A DNA stretch of 64,000 nucleotides from Ectocarpus siliculosus (lineage: Eukaryota > Sar > Phaeophyceae > Ectocarpales > Ectocarpaceae). The notes under the pieces are model-generated. The model was not told where the DNA came from. It saw only the letters and a list, made by a program, of their open reading frames with translations, and made no database searches. Made by a program: the position numbers and the translations under genes. Below, in pieces: positions 12,632 to 26,332 of the stretch. The stretch spans positions 2,863,426 to 2,927,425 of the forward strand of contig FN649752.1 of NCBI GenBank assembly GCA_000310025.1, read 5' to 3'. How positions within the stretch are numbered: the first letter of the stretch is position 1; the number at the start of each line of letters is the position of its first letter.

Positions 12632-14292
12632 CGCAAACGCTTTGTCAGAACGTCTAGTTTTGGTCGAGGTTGGCGTTCTTTTTTTATTTTACCATCAATA
12701 GTTCCTATTTGTATTAGGGTTGTGCTTTTATTTTTCTCACACATGTGGCCGCGAAGCTAACTTTGGTTTTTGAGCAGGGGTTCTCGACCGGGTACACAAA
12801 TGGTGTCCAAGTTCTTAAGAGTTTTGAGGTGTTCGAGGCTGTATATACCAAGTTTTTGAGCGCGGGCGCAAACTGTAAGTGTAGAGAGGGAAGAGACGCG
12901 AAAAAGAGCCACTTGGTTGTACGAATTGCTGACTTGTTTGTGATGAAGTAATATTTACGATGAGGGGGGAAGAATGCGCGGCGTTGGGACCGGGGGCGTT
13001 CCAGATGGGCGACAAAGCTTCCTTTCTTGCTCGTTTCCTGGTATGGTTAGATTCCTTTTGGTTGGGTTCCTGTGTCTGGTTTACAGCAAGCTGCCATCCG
13101 GTCCTAAACTGGAGCAAAGATCTGGGGGCGGGAAATGTACTGTCTCTTTGGTAGTCACAGCAGTGGTTGAGTGGTTTGTGAAGTGTGAAGTGTAAATTGG
13201 AACGGTCTACAGTCCTTTGTTTCTTTCCCTAACGAACGTTCGTTGCCATGCTCTCCCGCACAAACAAAGCAGAGCAGACCAACGATTCTCCGGCACGGGG
13301 CTCACTGCAGAATAGTGCACCCACGGCGGGCATGATGTCTGATTTCATGTTTTGCGTCAGTTGCGACTTCACAATGAGGTCCGCTGCGTGCATAGAAGTC
13401 ACGGTGTGGCCATCTATAAAAAAATGTTCAGGGGGTGTGACACCTTATGTCATCTACTCTGTGTACAGAACTCTTTGTCGTGATCGGTGGGCGAGCGTGT
13501 CGCGGTGTGCGCCCTCGACTTCATTAACCGCTAAAAAACTGGAAAGCTTCAGACAGGCAACGCGACGATACTCACTCGTCGAGTTGCACAATCATCTGTA
13601 CCGAAAGAGGAGTACGGCAATGCCCTCAACAGAGTCCACACTGTAGAGTGTGTTTCACATTTGCTTGATGTTGGCTGTCTTTAGAGAGGTTATTTTCGTC
13701 TTTTGCTTCTGCCAGCCTTCTGTGTGACAACGGGTTAGAGTAAACGGCACAATTTTAATGCTGTGAGCGCTGATTTGAGTGAAGAAAAAAAAAAATGACT
13801 TGGACGAAAAAATAGGATTCCCTAATCCCGACCCCTCGTCAAGCACCTCTCTAGACCTCTAATGGTGAAATCAACAAGGCTGTGAGGCACGCAGGCAGCC
13901 CTGGTCAATCTGTGGCTGTGAGTGTATGTGCGCCAATACAGTGCACTTCCCAAAATCTGCAATCAGTAAGCTAGCAAATCAGGATTCGTGGCGCGGGACT
14001 GTCAACAAATCTGTTTTTTTTGTAACCGTCACATCCGACAAGCGAGGCCGCCTACAGTAATAGTCGGCAAGTTCATGGAGATAGACTTGGTGTACCGTAG
14101 CGGAAACTTCCTGCTGCGTGCCTTGTCCGGCCTCCCGTCCAACATGTAGTGTATCTCGAAGAGCTTGAAGACCGGCAGGCTGATAACGAGGCCTCTACAG
14201 CTGTAGTAGAAGCTCTACTTCGTCCTTAACGACGTCGTGAAGTATAGTCATCGGCACACCGGAGACCGCAAGACCGCAAATTACTCCGCCAA
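12632..14292. other. Intergenic region between OGT and the ARM/ankyrin gene
   Basis: 1.66 kb between two genes on the same strand. It must contain the OGT 3' untranslated region and the promoter of the next gene. Several short open frames occur (for example 13248-13646), but none resembles a known family or is bounded by credible splice sites. No RNA gene or repeat array is recognisable. Confidence 0.6.
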
Positions 14293-17200
14293 ATGGGGCC
14301 GAAGAAAAAGGCAGCGAAAGCTGCAGCAGCGCCTGCGAAAGCTGCAGCAGCGCCTGCCGGTGGGGCTGCTGGGCCAGGGGTGGGAGGGACCGAGACGTCC
14401 ACTGCTGCCACTTTCACTCCTGCTGAAGCCAAGAAGTTGGCGAAGCTCCTGAAAGCCTCAGACCGCGGCAAACGCCTGGATGCCATCGGTGTTGTGTCAG
14501 AGAACCACAGATACATCGCTAGCGGGGGATGTCTGCTCCCGCTCCTGGAGTCTGTTGTGGCCAAGAAGAAGATGGAGGACGTAGTCCTGGCTGCGTCACA
14601 GGTGCGAAACAACGTTACAGCCATGCCGATTCGTCGTTATGCGCTGTGCCTCTTGTCGAGACTATCGCGGCTAGAGAAGGTCTCGCGTCGTAGGGCGTAC
14701 GAAACTATGTACTACTGTAGAGTAAACTACTGCTGTAAGTGGTGATAATGCCGACCCCCCCCCTCGCCCGTCTTTGCCCACTCTTTCTGTACCGCCGATA
14801 CTCTATTGGTGATTTTAGTGGTCACCTCTGCCGATTGGCACGGTGACTACTGCACATGTTTCTTTGGCAAAGGGGCACAAATTCTCCCGTTGAGGAACAC
14901 AGCTACTGCAGTACATCGAGCGTTTGCCAACGAGAGGCTCATGATAGGACATTCGCAATGCACCTGCGAAATATAGTCTCAACTAGCATGTTTGCGCAAG
15001 CGCGTGATAACCATATCGACATCTTATACAGTTGCCATCCAGCAATCACATCCGGTGCTCCCGATACCCGCAAAAGGTTACTGCGCCCTACTCTCCCCCT
15101 CGCTGCGACGCAACAATACGAAGGGCAATTTACGATGCGCCGTCTTCGTCTCAACTCTCATAGCATCCTCCCAGTACTCTAGCCTACTCGGACCCAGTAC
15201 TCGCGGTGTACGGGAATTCCATGAACACATGTACCACAGGAATCGCTACAAGAGGGCCTGTTTTTGTCTAGCTTTTTCTATCCTTGCTTTTTGCGGCAAT
15301 ACCCAGCGTACGCACGCCGGTGAAAATGGCTCTCCCCTCTTCGCGCTCCCGGCAAGAACAGGTGATCGTCGACTACCTGGTTGGACGAGACCCCGGAGGA
15401 GACCCGACGGTGGTGACCGATTCCGCGATGGCAGCCCTGCAGGAGGCAAAGAAGAAGCCGGCAAAGTACAAGCTGGCGGAGGTGCTCACCAACCTGGTGC
15501 TTAACCCGGACCAGCAGAACTCTTGGAACGCCGTGCGGAGTCTGAGGTCCATTGCTGCCGCCGTGGTGAGACTTTGTTGTTGTTTACGTTGGGTGCAGTA
15601 GTAGCAGCCGTGTATTTTATTGCCGAATGAATATCTTCGAGCTTCGCTCCCTCCCCCCATCCCTGCCCCCCTCCTTCCATCCCCTTCACGCTCGCTCACT
15701 CTGCCTCTTCTCCTCTCTCGCTGCTGTCTTTACCTCTCTGTCTCCTACACAACGTTTCTCCTTCTCCACCCTCCCTCCGAACATTGTCGCTGGCAGCACT
15801 CGCTTCCGGCTGGCAGCTCGCAGCACGCGTCATTGGGCGCCATGCTCCTCAAACCGGGGAAGCCCGTTGAGCGGCTGTGCGGCTACCTCGTCGCGCAGGA
15901 AGCCCAACAAAGCACCCCCGTTGAGACCCCGGAGGCGAAGAAGGGGGCTGCTGCCGAGGGGAGAGATCCCGTTGTCCCCTGGCCGGTGGTGCGCCTCCAA
16001 GTCATGGACACTATCGGAGTGATGTGCGGGGTCAGCGACGAGGCGGTTCAGACCGTCGTTTCCACAGGCACTGTGCGTTGCGTGCTGGGGGTGTTGAGGT
16101 AAGCTCATTCAGCGCGGGGGGTGATGTGTAGCATACGCATATGTAGAGGGAAATGCACCGAAGGACAAGGACAGGATGGGTATTGCAATGGAGGGTACGT
16201 ATCGATAGCAACGAATGTCCTGCCAGGCAGTGGGTTTTGGGGCATTGGAGTCGAAGAAATGTGGCGATACACAAATGCGTGCTAGAGTGCAACCAAGTTT
16301 GACTACTATGGACAAACAAGATGAGATCGCCACAATGCACCAGCGTTTGTATCGTGCAGTGCCCCACCCCCACCCCCGTCCCTTCATCCAACTGCCTCGT
16401 AGTATAGACGACTGTTTTTTCAGTTGCCGAACCAATTTGCCGCTCGGAATCTTTGCACTTTGTTCAGGTCTATCACGGAGAGCGAAGCTCCGGACATGGC
16501 ACTCCTCACTTCCACGCTTGTCATACTGTTCGCAGTGGCGAAGGCAGGCGGGGGTGGGATAGCACCCGAGGTCGGGATAGCCGAGGGCGACATCGCCTCG
16601 GGTTCATCACCGGGCGTGGCGATGGCAGCAACGGCTGGGGTTGGTGCTAGCAGTGGTGGTGAAATGCCGTCTGAGCTTGCGGCGTTGGCGGAGGGAGGCG
16701 CGTGGGGTGCCGTCTACGATGCCCTCAAGGGGCCTTGCATGGCGAGGGCAACCGAGCTGCAACAAGCAAGCGCAACGGCGGGGGGGGCGAAGAAGGGGGC
16801 AGCAGACGCGGCGGCGGCAGTCTCAGCCGACCTGACGGGTTGCTTGGACAACATGGCTCGCTGTGCTGAGGTGAGAGGTCGGTTCAGGGCAAATGGGGTA
16901 TAGATGAGAGGGGGACGCTTTGGGGAACTTATTTTGGCGTCGTACAGGAGTGTTTGATGGTCCTAGACAAGGTTATTCAACGCGCCTGAATACACGTCAT
17001 GTCGGGAAAATTCAGTCGTACACGTCTTTTCTCCTCGACGAATGGCCTCGATCTACAGCCCAAGGGACGTATCGCTCCAACGAACAGACAAACCTATTGG
17101 AGCTAGTAGGCCACGCCTGCGTTCATGAGTCTTTGGTTCCATCAACAAGTTTTGTTGTGCTTGTCCCCGTGCAGGTCCTGAGGGTGATGGCCATGACTGG

Positions 17201-20200
17201 CGCGGGGCTGGAGGAGGAAGGTGCCCTAGAGGCGGGAGTGGCCGCAATGAGTTCGATCCTAGGCATGGAGGGGCTTCCCCGAGAGCAGGCTGCCGTGGCC
17301 AACCTCATGACTGGGATGGTGAAAGCCATGGGTTCCATCGCCTGCTTGAGTGAGGTGTGTTGTGTAACAATTACGGCTGTTGGCTGTTGGCTGTTGGTCG
17401 CATTTCGGGAACAAACAGTTTCCAGCCGGTTCCCCTCCACTCACTGAAAGCCTTGAGCACATGCCCTTCGACCGCAGTTTTTCCTGGAAAGGGTAGTCTT
17501 TTTAGTGTATTTTCTATCATGGAGCCGAGAATAACCAAACGGTTCACTGAAGCGTTGCACACGCCAGCAAGGCGATTGTCCCGCCCTTCACGTTCATCCT
17601 TTGAGCCGCGAATAATTTTGATTTGGAGCGGTGTGGGAGTCTACTTTCCAGATGAGAGAGCATTCCTCAAAAACTCGCATCCTCGCTTGATCCCGGAGGG
17701 TGAACTAGACCAGAACTTGTGGTGGAACACGCTCGCCCGCATGCCCACGTTTGCTATCATAAGATGCCATACTTGTGAACGAACCTCCAATATTGTTCAT
17801 CTTCTCCGGCTTTGCTGAAAATCCTCCATTTCTGTCCCCCTCGCAACGACAACAACAGAGCAACCGCATCAAGGTGTGTTCCGCTGGGGCGGCTGCTAAG
17901 GTGCTCGCTCTCATGGCTCCCCCGGACCCTTCGGCCTCCGGCGTGGGGGGGAGCTCGTCGCCGCCAGACACCCCCCACGGCCGCCTGACGCGCAAGACGG
18001 CGGAGAAGTGCCTGCACCACCTCGTCGTGTCGAGGGTAACGTGGCTGGCCGACGACCGCGCTCTGTGCGACACCAGCGCGCCGCCCGCGGACACGCCCGA
18101 GTCTTCCCAGGACATTCCTCCTCCTTCCGGCAATGCGGCAGGAGCAGGAGCAGGAGAGGGGGGTGATAACGAAAAATTCGGAACCGCTGAGACGGCAAGC
18201 CGCCCGAGAAGAAGCGGCAGTTTTGCAGCCGCCGCCGCCCCGAATGACCCTCCTCCGGCGTTGGGGCCGGCGTACCTCTCGGTCGACGCCGTCCTTGCCG
18301 CCGCCACCGCCGGCTCGATAGACGTGCGGTGCCGCGCGATCCGCCTGCTGTCGCGCCTCATGTCGTCGCCCAGGTGCGCGTCGGCCCTTGGAGTGTCCGC
18401 CGTGCCCGCTCTCGGCCGTCTCATCGAGTGGTGGCTGCAGCCGAAGAACGGCCCCGAGGCTCAGCGCACGCCCCGCCCATCGGAGCCCGCCGCAAGCGAG
18501 GGCGGGGGTGGAAAATCGGCCGCAGGGGCAGCAGCAGCAGGAGGAGGGAAGAAGGGTGCCGGGGGCAAGGCGGGGGCGAAGGAGGCGGCTGCCGCGGCGG
18601 CGGCGACGGCGGCAGCGGAGGCGGCCTCCAAGAACGAGCAGGCCGCCAAGGACGAGGTGGCGGCGGCGGCGGCGGCGCGGGCCGCCGCGAAGGAGCTGGA
18701 GGAGTCGGACAGCACGAGGGTCCTGCGAGACGAGGCGCTCGCCTACGCCCTGACGGTCATGCTCAAGCTCGCCGAGGCCGGGCGAGAACAGCGAGCGGCG
18801 ATCGGAGAGAACGCCACCGTGGAGCTCCTCGCGGGCGTCCTGAAGAGTCTCCCGTGCACGCCGGAGGAGTTTTACGCCAACGGCGGTGAACACCTTGGCT
18901 CGATGACTGTCTGCGCGGCCGTCGCCGCTGGTACCGCACGCGGCACCAAGTCTCCGACAATTCCTGCTGCTGCTGCTGTAGATGAACCAGCCGTAGTGAC
19001 CGCAGACAACGGCGGTGGCAATATTGGCACCCACCACGCCCCCTCGCATGCCGCCGACGACAGCCTCTTGGCGGCCCCCAAGCCCGACACGACCCTCGAC
19101 CTCAGCCTTGCCCACCGTCGACCGAGCTCCGGCGGCAACCCGCGGAAGCTCTGCTGCTGGCGGGGCGCCAAGAGCCGCGACCCAGAGGTCCCGCTGTTCA
19201 GTCCTCTCGACTGGGGCTGGGATTTCGAAGTAGGAGTTTCTCAGGTGCCGGTGCAGCCGGGTCTGGTCTTGCGCGCGGCGGCGCTCCGTGTGCTACTGGC
19301 CGTGGTGGACGGCTACGACCCGGCTGTTGAGGCCACCGCCGCCGCTGAAGCAGCTGCGTCGGCGCCCGCGGCAGGGTCGAAGGGCGGCGCGGGTGCCGCG
19401 GCGGCGGCCGCCGCCGAGACGAGCGCCAAGGCAGCCGCGCTGAGCGGCGGGAGCGGCGCGCGGACGGTGCTTAAACACGTCCTGCCTGTCTGCCTGGATC
19501 TGTTGTCGGTCGACGTTCGCCACGCGGGACGTGACGACGACGGTGTTGAAGGCGAAAATCGTGGCGGAGGAAGCTGCAGCAGCCGAAATCACGGGGAAAG
19601 CGGAACGGAAGCAGATAGAAAGACAGCTTCACAACCAAAAGAGCAGCAGCAGCAGCAGCAGCAGCAGGGGCAGGATGCCGACAATGCCGGTGGGCAGTCT
19701 TTCAACAGCAGCCTGAGTGCCGATTTCCTGTCCGGGAGGCCCGTGTCTCCTTCCGAGGAGCTCGTCCACAAGGAAATTCGAGTGGCTTGTCTGAGGCTGC
19801 TGGGTTCCCTCTTACGACTCGGAGGCACCGCTCGAGAGGGGTTCCTGTCCACGTCCGCCACCCACCGCGATGGTGGGTTCACGCACATAAAGGAACTTTG
19901 CGGTAGTCCTCGCGAAGAAAAGGAAGAAACCGCGCCGCCAGCCCGAAAAACGACCGGCGCAGCCGCTGCGGAAAAGAACAACGCCGGCGGTGAGAACGCG
20001 GGGGGATGGGTCAGACCGGAATCGTTTCGCAGCTGGAACCTCAGCGCCGGGGAAGGCTGCGAACCCGCGTCGCTACGGGACTCCCTGCCGTACGTGCGGA
20101 TGATCTCGATGTTCATGCTGCCGCTCCGCAACCCAGACGCGCCGATCACCGACATCGTCGCCGCGCTGGTCGCCCTGAAGCGGCTGTGCCGAGAGAACGA

Positions 20201-23200
20201 GCACGAGACCGGCGGGACGCAACCCGAACCTCTTCCCCAATCCGCGGAGAACGACGAATCGGTGCCTCCGCTGCCGTCGAGTAGGGAAGGGACGGCGGGA
20301 GTGCTTGTCGACACAATTGCCGGAGTGGCGGTCAGCATGGGCGCCCTCGTGCCTCTGATGTCGATATGGGGCTGCGCGCTGGCGGCCGCCGGTTCCGCCG
20401 CCGACCTCGCCCCGGAGGAGACCGGCATGGTCAACGAGTGCCAGGCGCTGATCGACTACCTCATCCGCAGGGGCCACGCCAGGGAGGAGTTCTGGTCTTC
20501 CCTCCCGTCCCTGGGGCAGATCGCCGAGACCAAGGCGGCCGCCGCGGAGGCCGCGGCGCCGAAGAAGGCCCCGCGGAAGTCCAAGGGATCCGCGGTGAAG
20601 GCCGGAAAGGGCGGCGGCGGCGACGGTGGGAAGGGCTCCAGGTCGTCGGTGACCGGGCTCGAGGTCGAAGACGAAGAGAAGCCCGACGCAGCGCCGAAGC
20701 CCCCCGAGCCGCCGGCCGGCCGGCCGGACCCGAACCTCGGGCCGAACCGCGCGAGCTGGAGCAAGCTGCTCGACTCGAGAATGGACGAGCAGCGCACCCA
20801 GACGTGCGGGACGACGGCCCTCCTGATGGCCACCGTGACGGGCCTCGAGACAGCGGTCGGCAACCTGCTCCTGGCCGGAGCGGACCCTAACGTCCGAGGA
20901 AAGGACGGCCGGTCGCCGCTCATGTGCGCCCTCGCGCAGGGGATGGACGAGGCGGCGCACGGCCTCGTGGCGGCCGGGGCCGACGTGGACGCCGTCAACC
21001 ACCTCGGCGACAACGTCCTGAAGTGCGCGTTCCTGTGCCCTTCGCGGCAGGCGATGCGAGACGTCATGCGGAAGGGCCCGGAGGCCGCCGGAGCAGAGGC
21101 GGTGCCGATGGCCCCTTCTTCCGGCTGGGCGGGCCCGCTCAGCTCCGCGAGCAGCAGCCGACGAGGCTCGACGGCGCCGTCGATCGACGGGTGGTCTGGC
21201 CGCGTCGGGCGAAGGAGATCCAATTCTCGCAGCGTGAGCCGCAGCCGTAGTCGCAGCCGCAGCAGGTCCGGGAGCCTCACGAGAGACCGCCGGAGGTCCT
21301 CGCTAGGCCGCTCCGTCTCGTTTGGCGAGGGCGCCTTCGGGTTCGACACGGCGGGGGGGGCAGCCTCAAGTGGTGGCAGCGGTGGTGGCCGGCGGCGAGT
21401 GTCGCGGATGGCGTCGCTGTCCGCCCTGGACTCCGCGCGCGCGGCGCTACACGACCTCGCGCCCCGGGAGTCCGCCCGTCCGCTCAAGACTCCGAGGGGG
21501 ACCACTATCGTCCGGGGGGACGCGCGGATGGTTCCCTACATCCTGGGGTGCGGTGCCGACCCCAACGTCTCGAGCGCGAGCGGCGACTTCCCCTTGCACT
21601 GGGCGGTGAGCGGGACGGAGCTAACGGTGAAGATTATGAATCAAAGGGTAAAGATCGTCGCAGGAGGCACGGATGGCGGAGACGGTGTCGTCAGAGGGGA
21701 GGGCCATGGGAAAACAACAAGAGCGGATGTAGGCGAAGATAGTAGCAGCAATGGTAGCAACGCGAATCGGCCCGCGGCGGCCGCGGCAGGGGCAACAGTG
21801 GCGGGCGCGGCGGCGACTGAGCAAGGAGCTGCGGAACACGAACAAGACGTGGCGCTCCTGAAGGTACTGGTGGGAGCGGGTTCTGCCTTGGACGCGTGCA
21901 ACCCCGACGGCATGACCGCGTTGCACGCCGCGGTTCTAGCGGGCCGCGGAACTCTCGCAGGGACTCTTCTCGACGCGGGCGCTAGCCCGAACTACTCGGA
22001 CTCTCTCGGGTGTTTGCCGTTACACTACGCCTGCCTACGTGCCGTCGCCGGCTACGCTGATCTCGCAAACCGGTTGCTGGCTCTGGGGATGGGAAGGCCG
22101 CTCGACAAAGGCGTCCATCGGGACTTGCGCAAGGTAAGGGTAAAAGAGTGGTGGGTAAACACGGCAGCGGGGTAGCACCACCATTTCCAACCGTTCCACA
22201 CTCTACGTAAGTAGAGACACGACCCGTCCTCCGGTTGTGGGTGCCTATCGATGAAGAATCAACGGTTTGGGAGCCACCGAGGCCTCCAAACCGTTTGTGC
22301 GCCCTATCTCCACTCTCCCGTTCCTTTCCTTGGGGAGTACCGGTACGTCAGTCCTTGACTCCACGATGCTTTTTGTCAAGTACTGCTGTAGCGGTGGTAG
22401 AAAAACATTCAACAACACTTAACCCTCTTAAAAATATTCTTTGGTACACATCAGCGTGCTCGCCTATGTATGTATCACCTACCGAAGAGCCTCCTCGCCG
22501 CGTAACCCCTCCGGACAATACGTGTACCAGGGCAAAACACGGCGAGAAAAACTCATTTTGGATGTGGCAGACATCATGCACAAAGGGCTGCGCGAGGCCA
22601 CGGAGCCCTCCAGCATCACCCAGCATCGTGCGACACGCTCGGAGCTCCTCAACTTCGTGAGCGCCGAGGGGCTCACCCCGATACACTACGTCTGCGACGG
22701 CCGCATCGTCGGCCGGCACGCGGCCGCCGCCGTCCTGGCGCTCTGGGAAGAGCGGGCACCTCCCGCTACTGCCGCACCCGGAACAACAATTCTCAACGGT
22801 GGCGGTCCTGACAGCGGGGGCGGAGAAGGACGGGTAACAGTCGAAGACGGCTCTATCGACCGCGTCAAGACGCTGAGGTGGCTCTTGTCCGAATCCGAAG
22901 TGGACCCGACGGTGAGGCTGCCGCGCGGCGCGACGACGCTCCACTTGGCCTCGCGCACGCCGGGGTCGCAGGGGGCCGACCTCGTCCGCGTGCTCACGCA
23001 TGCTGGCGGGGTGAGCCTCGACACTCTCGACTCGCCGGCTGGCGCCATGGTCGGGTTGACAGGACAGACAGCAAGCGCGAATGGCCCGAGTGATGCTGAC
23101 GGCGGTTCGCCGCCGCTTCGGTTCTCGGCGTTGCACTACGCTCTCCAGGCGGGAGCGTGGGAGTCCGCTAGGCTTTTGCTCTCGGCGGGTGCACGTGTCA

Positions 23201-24627
23201 GGCCGGAGGGGAGCTTCCCTCCATGCCTTCACGTTGCCTGCCTTGCCGGCGCGCCAGCGTCACTGGTTAAGGCCCTTCTTGACGGGGACAGCCAGGCATC
23301 CAGCACCACCATCTTGCCCGCCGGGGCCGAGCCATACACAGCGAGCCCGCTGCTGCTCGCGGCGGCGTCTGGAAACGCGGACCTGGTTGAAATGCTGCTG
23401 TCGACAGCGGGCGGCATCGGTAGCATCGTCGAAGACCATACAGCAATGTTGGTCGGTACGGGCGGAGACGACGGGGTTCCACGCACGGCTAGCGCTGAAG
23501 GTTCAGAAAGCATCTGGACCATGGAGCACAGCCCTTCGGACGGACGCAATCCCCTTCACGCCGCCGCCGCCGAGGGGCACATGCTGGCGGCACTGGTTCT
23601 TGTCGACGCGGACGCAGACGCCACAAGGGATGGGTCCGCACCGCGCTCGTGGTTGAACACCCCGGACATTGAGGGGAACACCCCGCTCGATGTGGCCGTG
23701 TACGGGGGTCACTGGGAGTGCGCAGAGCGTCTGGCCGTGGCCGAACGGTTTGACATCAGGCTGGCGGTCGAGAGGGGCCCGTCGAGCTCCCTGATTGTTG
23801 TGGAGCGGGCGAACATGGCGATAGTTGACGAAGGATCGGGGGACCCGCAGACTCTGCGCGCTCTTCGGGAGAGCAACAAGCTCGTCATGGCGCTCCTGAA
23901 ACGGCTGCACGACACCGCCGGGGAAACGGTGGCGGCGGCGGCGGCGGCGACCACCACTACGGCGACTGCCCCGACATGTGAACAAACGGACGGTGAAGCC
24001 GCCGTCACGGATGATGCTATCGATGACACCGCCGCCGGCGCTTCGCCCCCCTCTTCTGATCGGGGGCAGCCAGAGGATGAGGCCCAAACGCCGGCGATCC
24101 CCGCCCATGATGGTGCCGGCGCTGCGGCACAGCCGCTACCGTCACCACGACCGACGTCCTTCCCTGTCGTACACCACCTCCACCCGTGCTTCGCCGAGGG
24201 CGTGCTGTACTCCAACGCGAAGGGAATCTTCGTCCCAGAGACCCCGGAACGGACAAGGAGGCGGCGATCGTCCCGACAACAGGAGGAAGGGGATGCGCAT
24301 GATCGAGCGGCGGTAGTCATACAGTCGAGGGCGCGCCAGGCGGGCGCGAAGCGAGCCGTCGCGGAGAGGAGAGCGGACATCATGGCGGCAGACAACAGAC
24401 GGCGTGCGAGCAGCAGCAGCGGCGGCGTCGGCAGGCGCCGGTCATGGTCGGAAGCGACCGACCAGGAGAAGGCCGCCGTAATCATCCAAGCCCAGGCACG
24501 CCAGGCGCGAGCAAGGTCCGAAGCGGCACTCCGAAGAGAGCACCAACAACGGCGGAGAAGCAGCAAACGAGGTGGCGAAGTAGGGGCGGTTGTGGTCACA
24601 CGGGTCCAGCCGCAGCAGCAACAGTAG
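14293..24627 (+). CDS. Large armadillo + ankyrin + IQ-motif protein (about 2,590 aa)
   Basis: Exons 14293-14601, 15362-15565, 15797-16098, 16468-16870, 17175-17354, 17859-22133 and 22531-24627 keep phase throughout. Residues 1-40 are Lys/Ala/Pro-rich (MGPKKKAAKAAAAP). Residues about 50-1400 are helical armadillo/HEAT-like sequence broken by Ala/Gly/Lys-rich linkers. Ankyrin units follow at about 1428-1530 (VGNLLLAGADPNVRGKDGRS), about 1690-1875 and about 1935-2300 (RNPLHAAAAEGHMLAALVL, GNTPLDVAVYGGHWECAERL). An Arg-Ser-rich stretch lies near 1584-1617. Two IQ motifs near the C-terminus (RAAVVIQSRARQAGAKR, KAAVIIQAQARQARARS) predict calmodulin binding. Exon 6 is a single 4.3 kb exon. The architecture recalls animal ANKAR-type proteins. 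Function is unknown and a scaffold role is only inference. The exon 1-2 and exon 2-3 joins are the least certain. Confidence 0.8.
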
Positions 24628-25847
24628 TAGCAGGTTGAGCCATCAGGTGGAGAGAGGCCCACGAGGTTCGGGGGAGTTGAACAAAGATTGCCATGCAGAG
24701 GGGGGGGGGCATAAACCTAAACGACACCCAAAAATTCAAGGTCTCGAGTGCAGCACGTTCAGCCTTAAGGGGAGAAATGTGATGAACGGCCTTTGCATCA
24801 CGGCGCTTCCAACCCTGCAGCGTTCTCAAAATTGAGCTACATACGAGCCACAAACACTCTTGCTGGTCCAAACGTGACGTGCTTTCAGCCCAGATGGTCA
24901 CATGAAATGAAATCAGGCTGTTTCGTCAATCAGAAGCAGGCCTTCCCGCCCCTCGAGGTCGAAACTCGGCGCCCATGTGACCACCGAGCGTACGCTTCAT
25001 GCGCAGAAAGGGCTCGCGCACCAACATTCAGCGCCAACAAACGCGCGTCGTTTCGTTCGGCCTCGAGGAATATGCTTTGCTGCCAGGTCGTTCGAGCACC
25101 GAAACATACCCGCCAAACAAGGGGGCAAAAGCCAACAAAGTGCTGAGACGAGCGTCCCCGCTCTATCGTCCCGGTCGCTCATCGCTCGGACACCCCGCCG
25201 ACACCGAGTCGGTGCTGAGCCTGAGCCTGAGCGACGACCAAACCAAAGGTGGCCTTGAAGTCCAGGTGCGTGATTTGGAAAGGTCCTATCATACCCTAAC
25301 ACTTCTTTATCAAAAGGCGTTCAAGGAAAGCTTCGCGGCAAAACGAAAAACAGCGAGCGGTACATAGCAGCCAAGAGACTCAAAAAGCGGCAGCCAGGCA
25401 CACAACACCTCTGTACTCCAGGGACTACCCGCGTCGTCTGTCCAAGACAGCAGCTCGCTTACATAAGCCGAGCAGATTCGAACAAGTCAAACTCAAACTC
25501 GAGGACCACCCACCCGCCCTTCACACAACAACAAAAAACAACTAGGCTGCAGAAGACCCAACAGCATGCCGCCGTGTGACGATAAACTGTCGCCAAATAC
25601 GCATCAGCCAACGGGATAGAACCGCTCTCCCGCTCTTTAGTGTGGCGACCTCTCTCTCCACTGCCGTCGTTTACACCCTGCTCCGCTATCGCAATTTCCC
25701 GCCACCACCACCACCGCCATCAGCGAGACTCTCATCAACTGGGCCGCTGTAATGTAGTTTGAAGGAGCACATGCCGCCGTTGACGGTGCCCTCCAGTCCA
25801 CCACGATCCCCCCCCCCCACCACCATCAATAACTAGCGTCACCGCTG
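24628..25847. other. Convergent intergenic region (ARM/ankyrin gene and Nopp140 gene)
   Basis: 1.2 kb between the stop codons of two genes that converge, so it should hold both 3' untranslated regions and polyadenylation signals. I see no coding exon, RNA gene or transposon. Confidence 0.6.
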
Positions 25848-26300
25848 TTAACCGTCGCTGTCATCAAACTTGACCGAGTAGCTGTTCATCGAGATCTCGC
25901 CGCCCCGGTAGCTGCCGCGCTTCTTCTTGGTCTTCTCGTGTCGGAAGTCTTTCCCTCGCACCTTCGACAGCTTCTCGCTCGCCTTGAACCCGTACCCGCC
26001 TTGCCCGAACGTGCCCTGGGCGAGTACGGAGGAGGTTTACAAACTTCAGGTGGTGGAGGGGCACTTCGATACGAGACTCGTGTCTTTTCGTTGGACAGAC
26101 AGCAAAGGGCGGTCGATAGTACTTATGAGACATAGATACAATCTAAAGGAACCCCCCCCAGCACACATCTATCTTGTACGCCTCGCGTCTAGTAAGACCA
26201 ACGCGCCTGTCAAGCAGCCAGACGGGCGGTGCCGTCCGCGCCACAGCATAAACGCGTGACGCATACACACCTCGTAGGTGTTGTAGAATCCATTCTTGAG

Positions 26301-26332
<32 letters not shown>

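Noticed and set aside
13248-13646. 132-codon plus-strand frame with ATG
   Set aside because: No homology, no splice or promoter evidence, composition like surrounding spacer; expected by chance.
17757-19115. 452-codon open frame on the minus strand
   Set aside because: Antisense shadow of exon 6 of the ARM/ankyrin gene; Arg/Gly-rich, no domain, arises from GC-biased third positions.
20073-21505. Overlapping 309- and 349-codon minus-strand frames
   Set aside because: Also shadows of the 4.3-kb ARM/ankyrin exon; composition follows the complementary GC-rich codons.
22348-24662. Minus-strand frames of 294 and 317 codons
   Set aside because: Opposite-strand reading of ankyrin exon 7; no homology, and the sense strand has clear ankyrin and IQ motifs.
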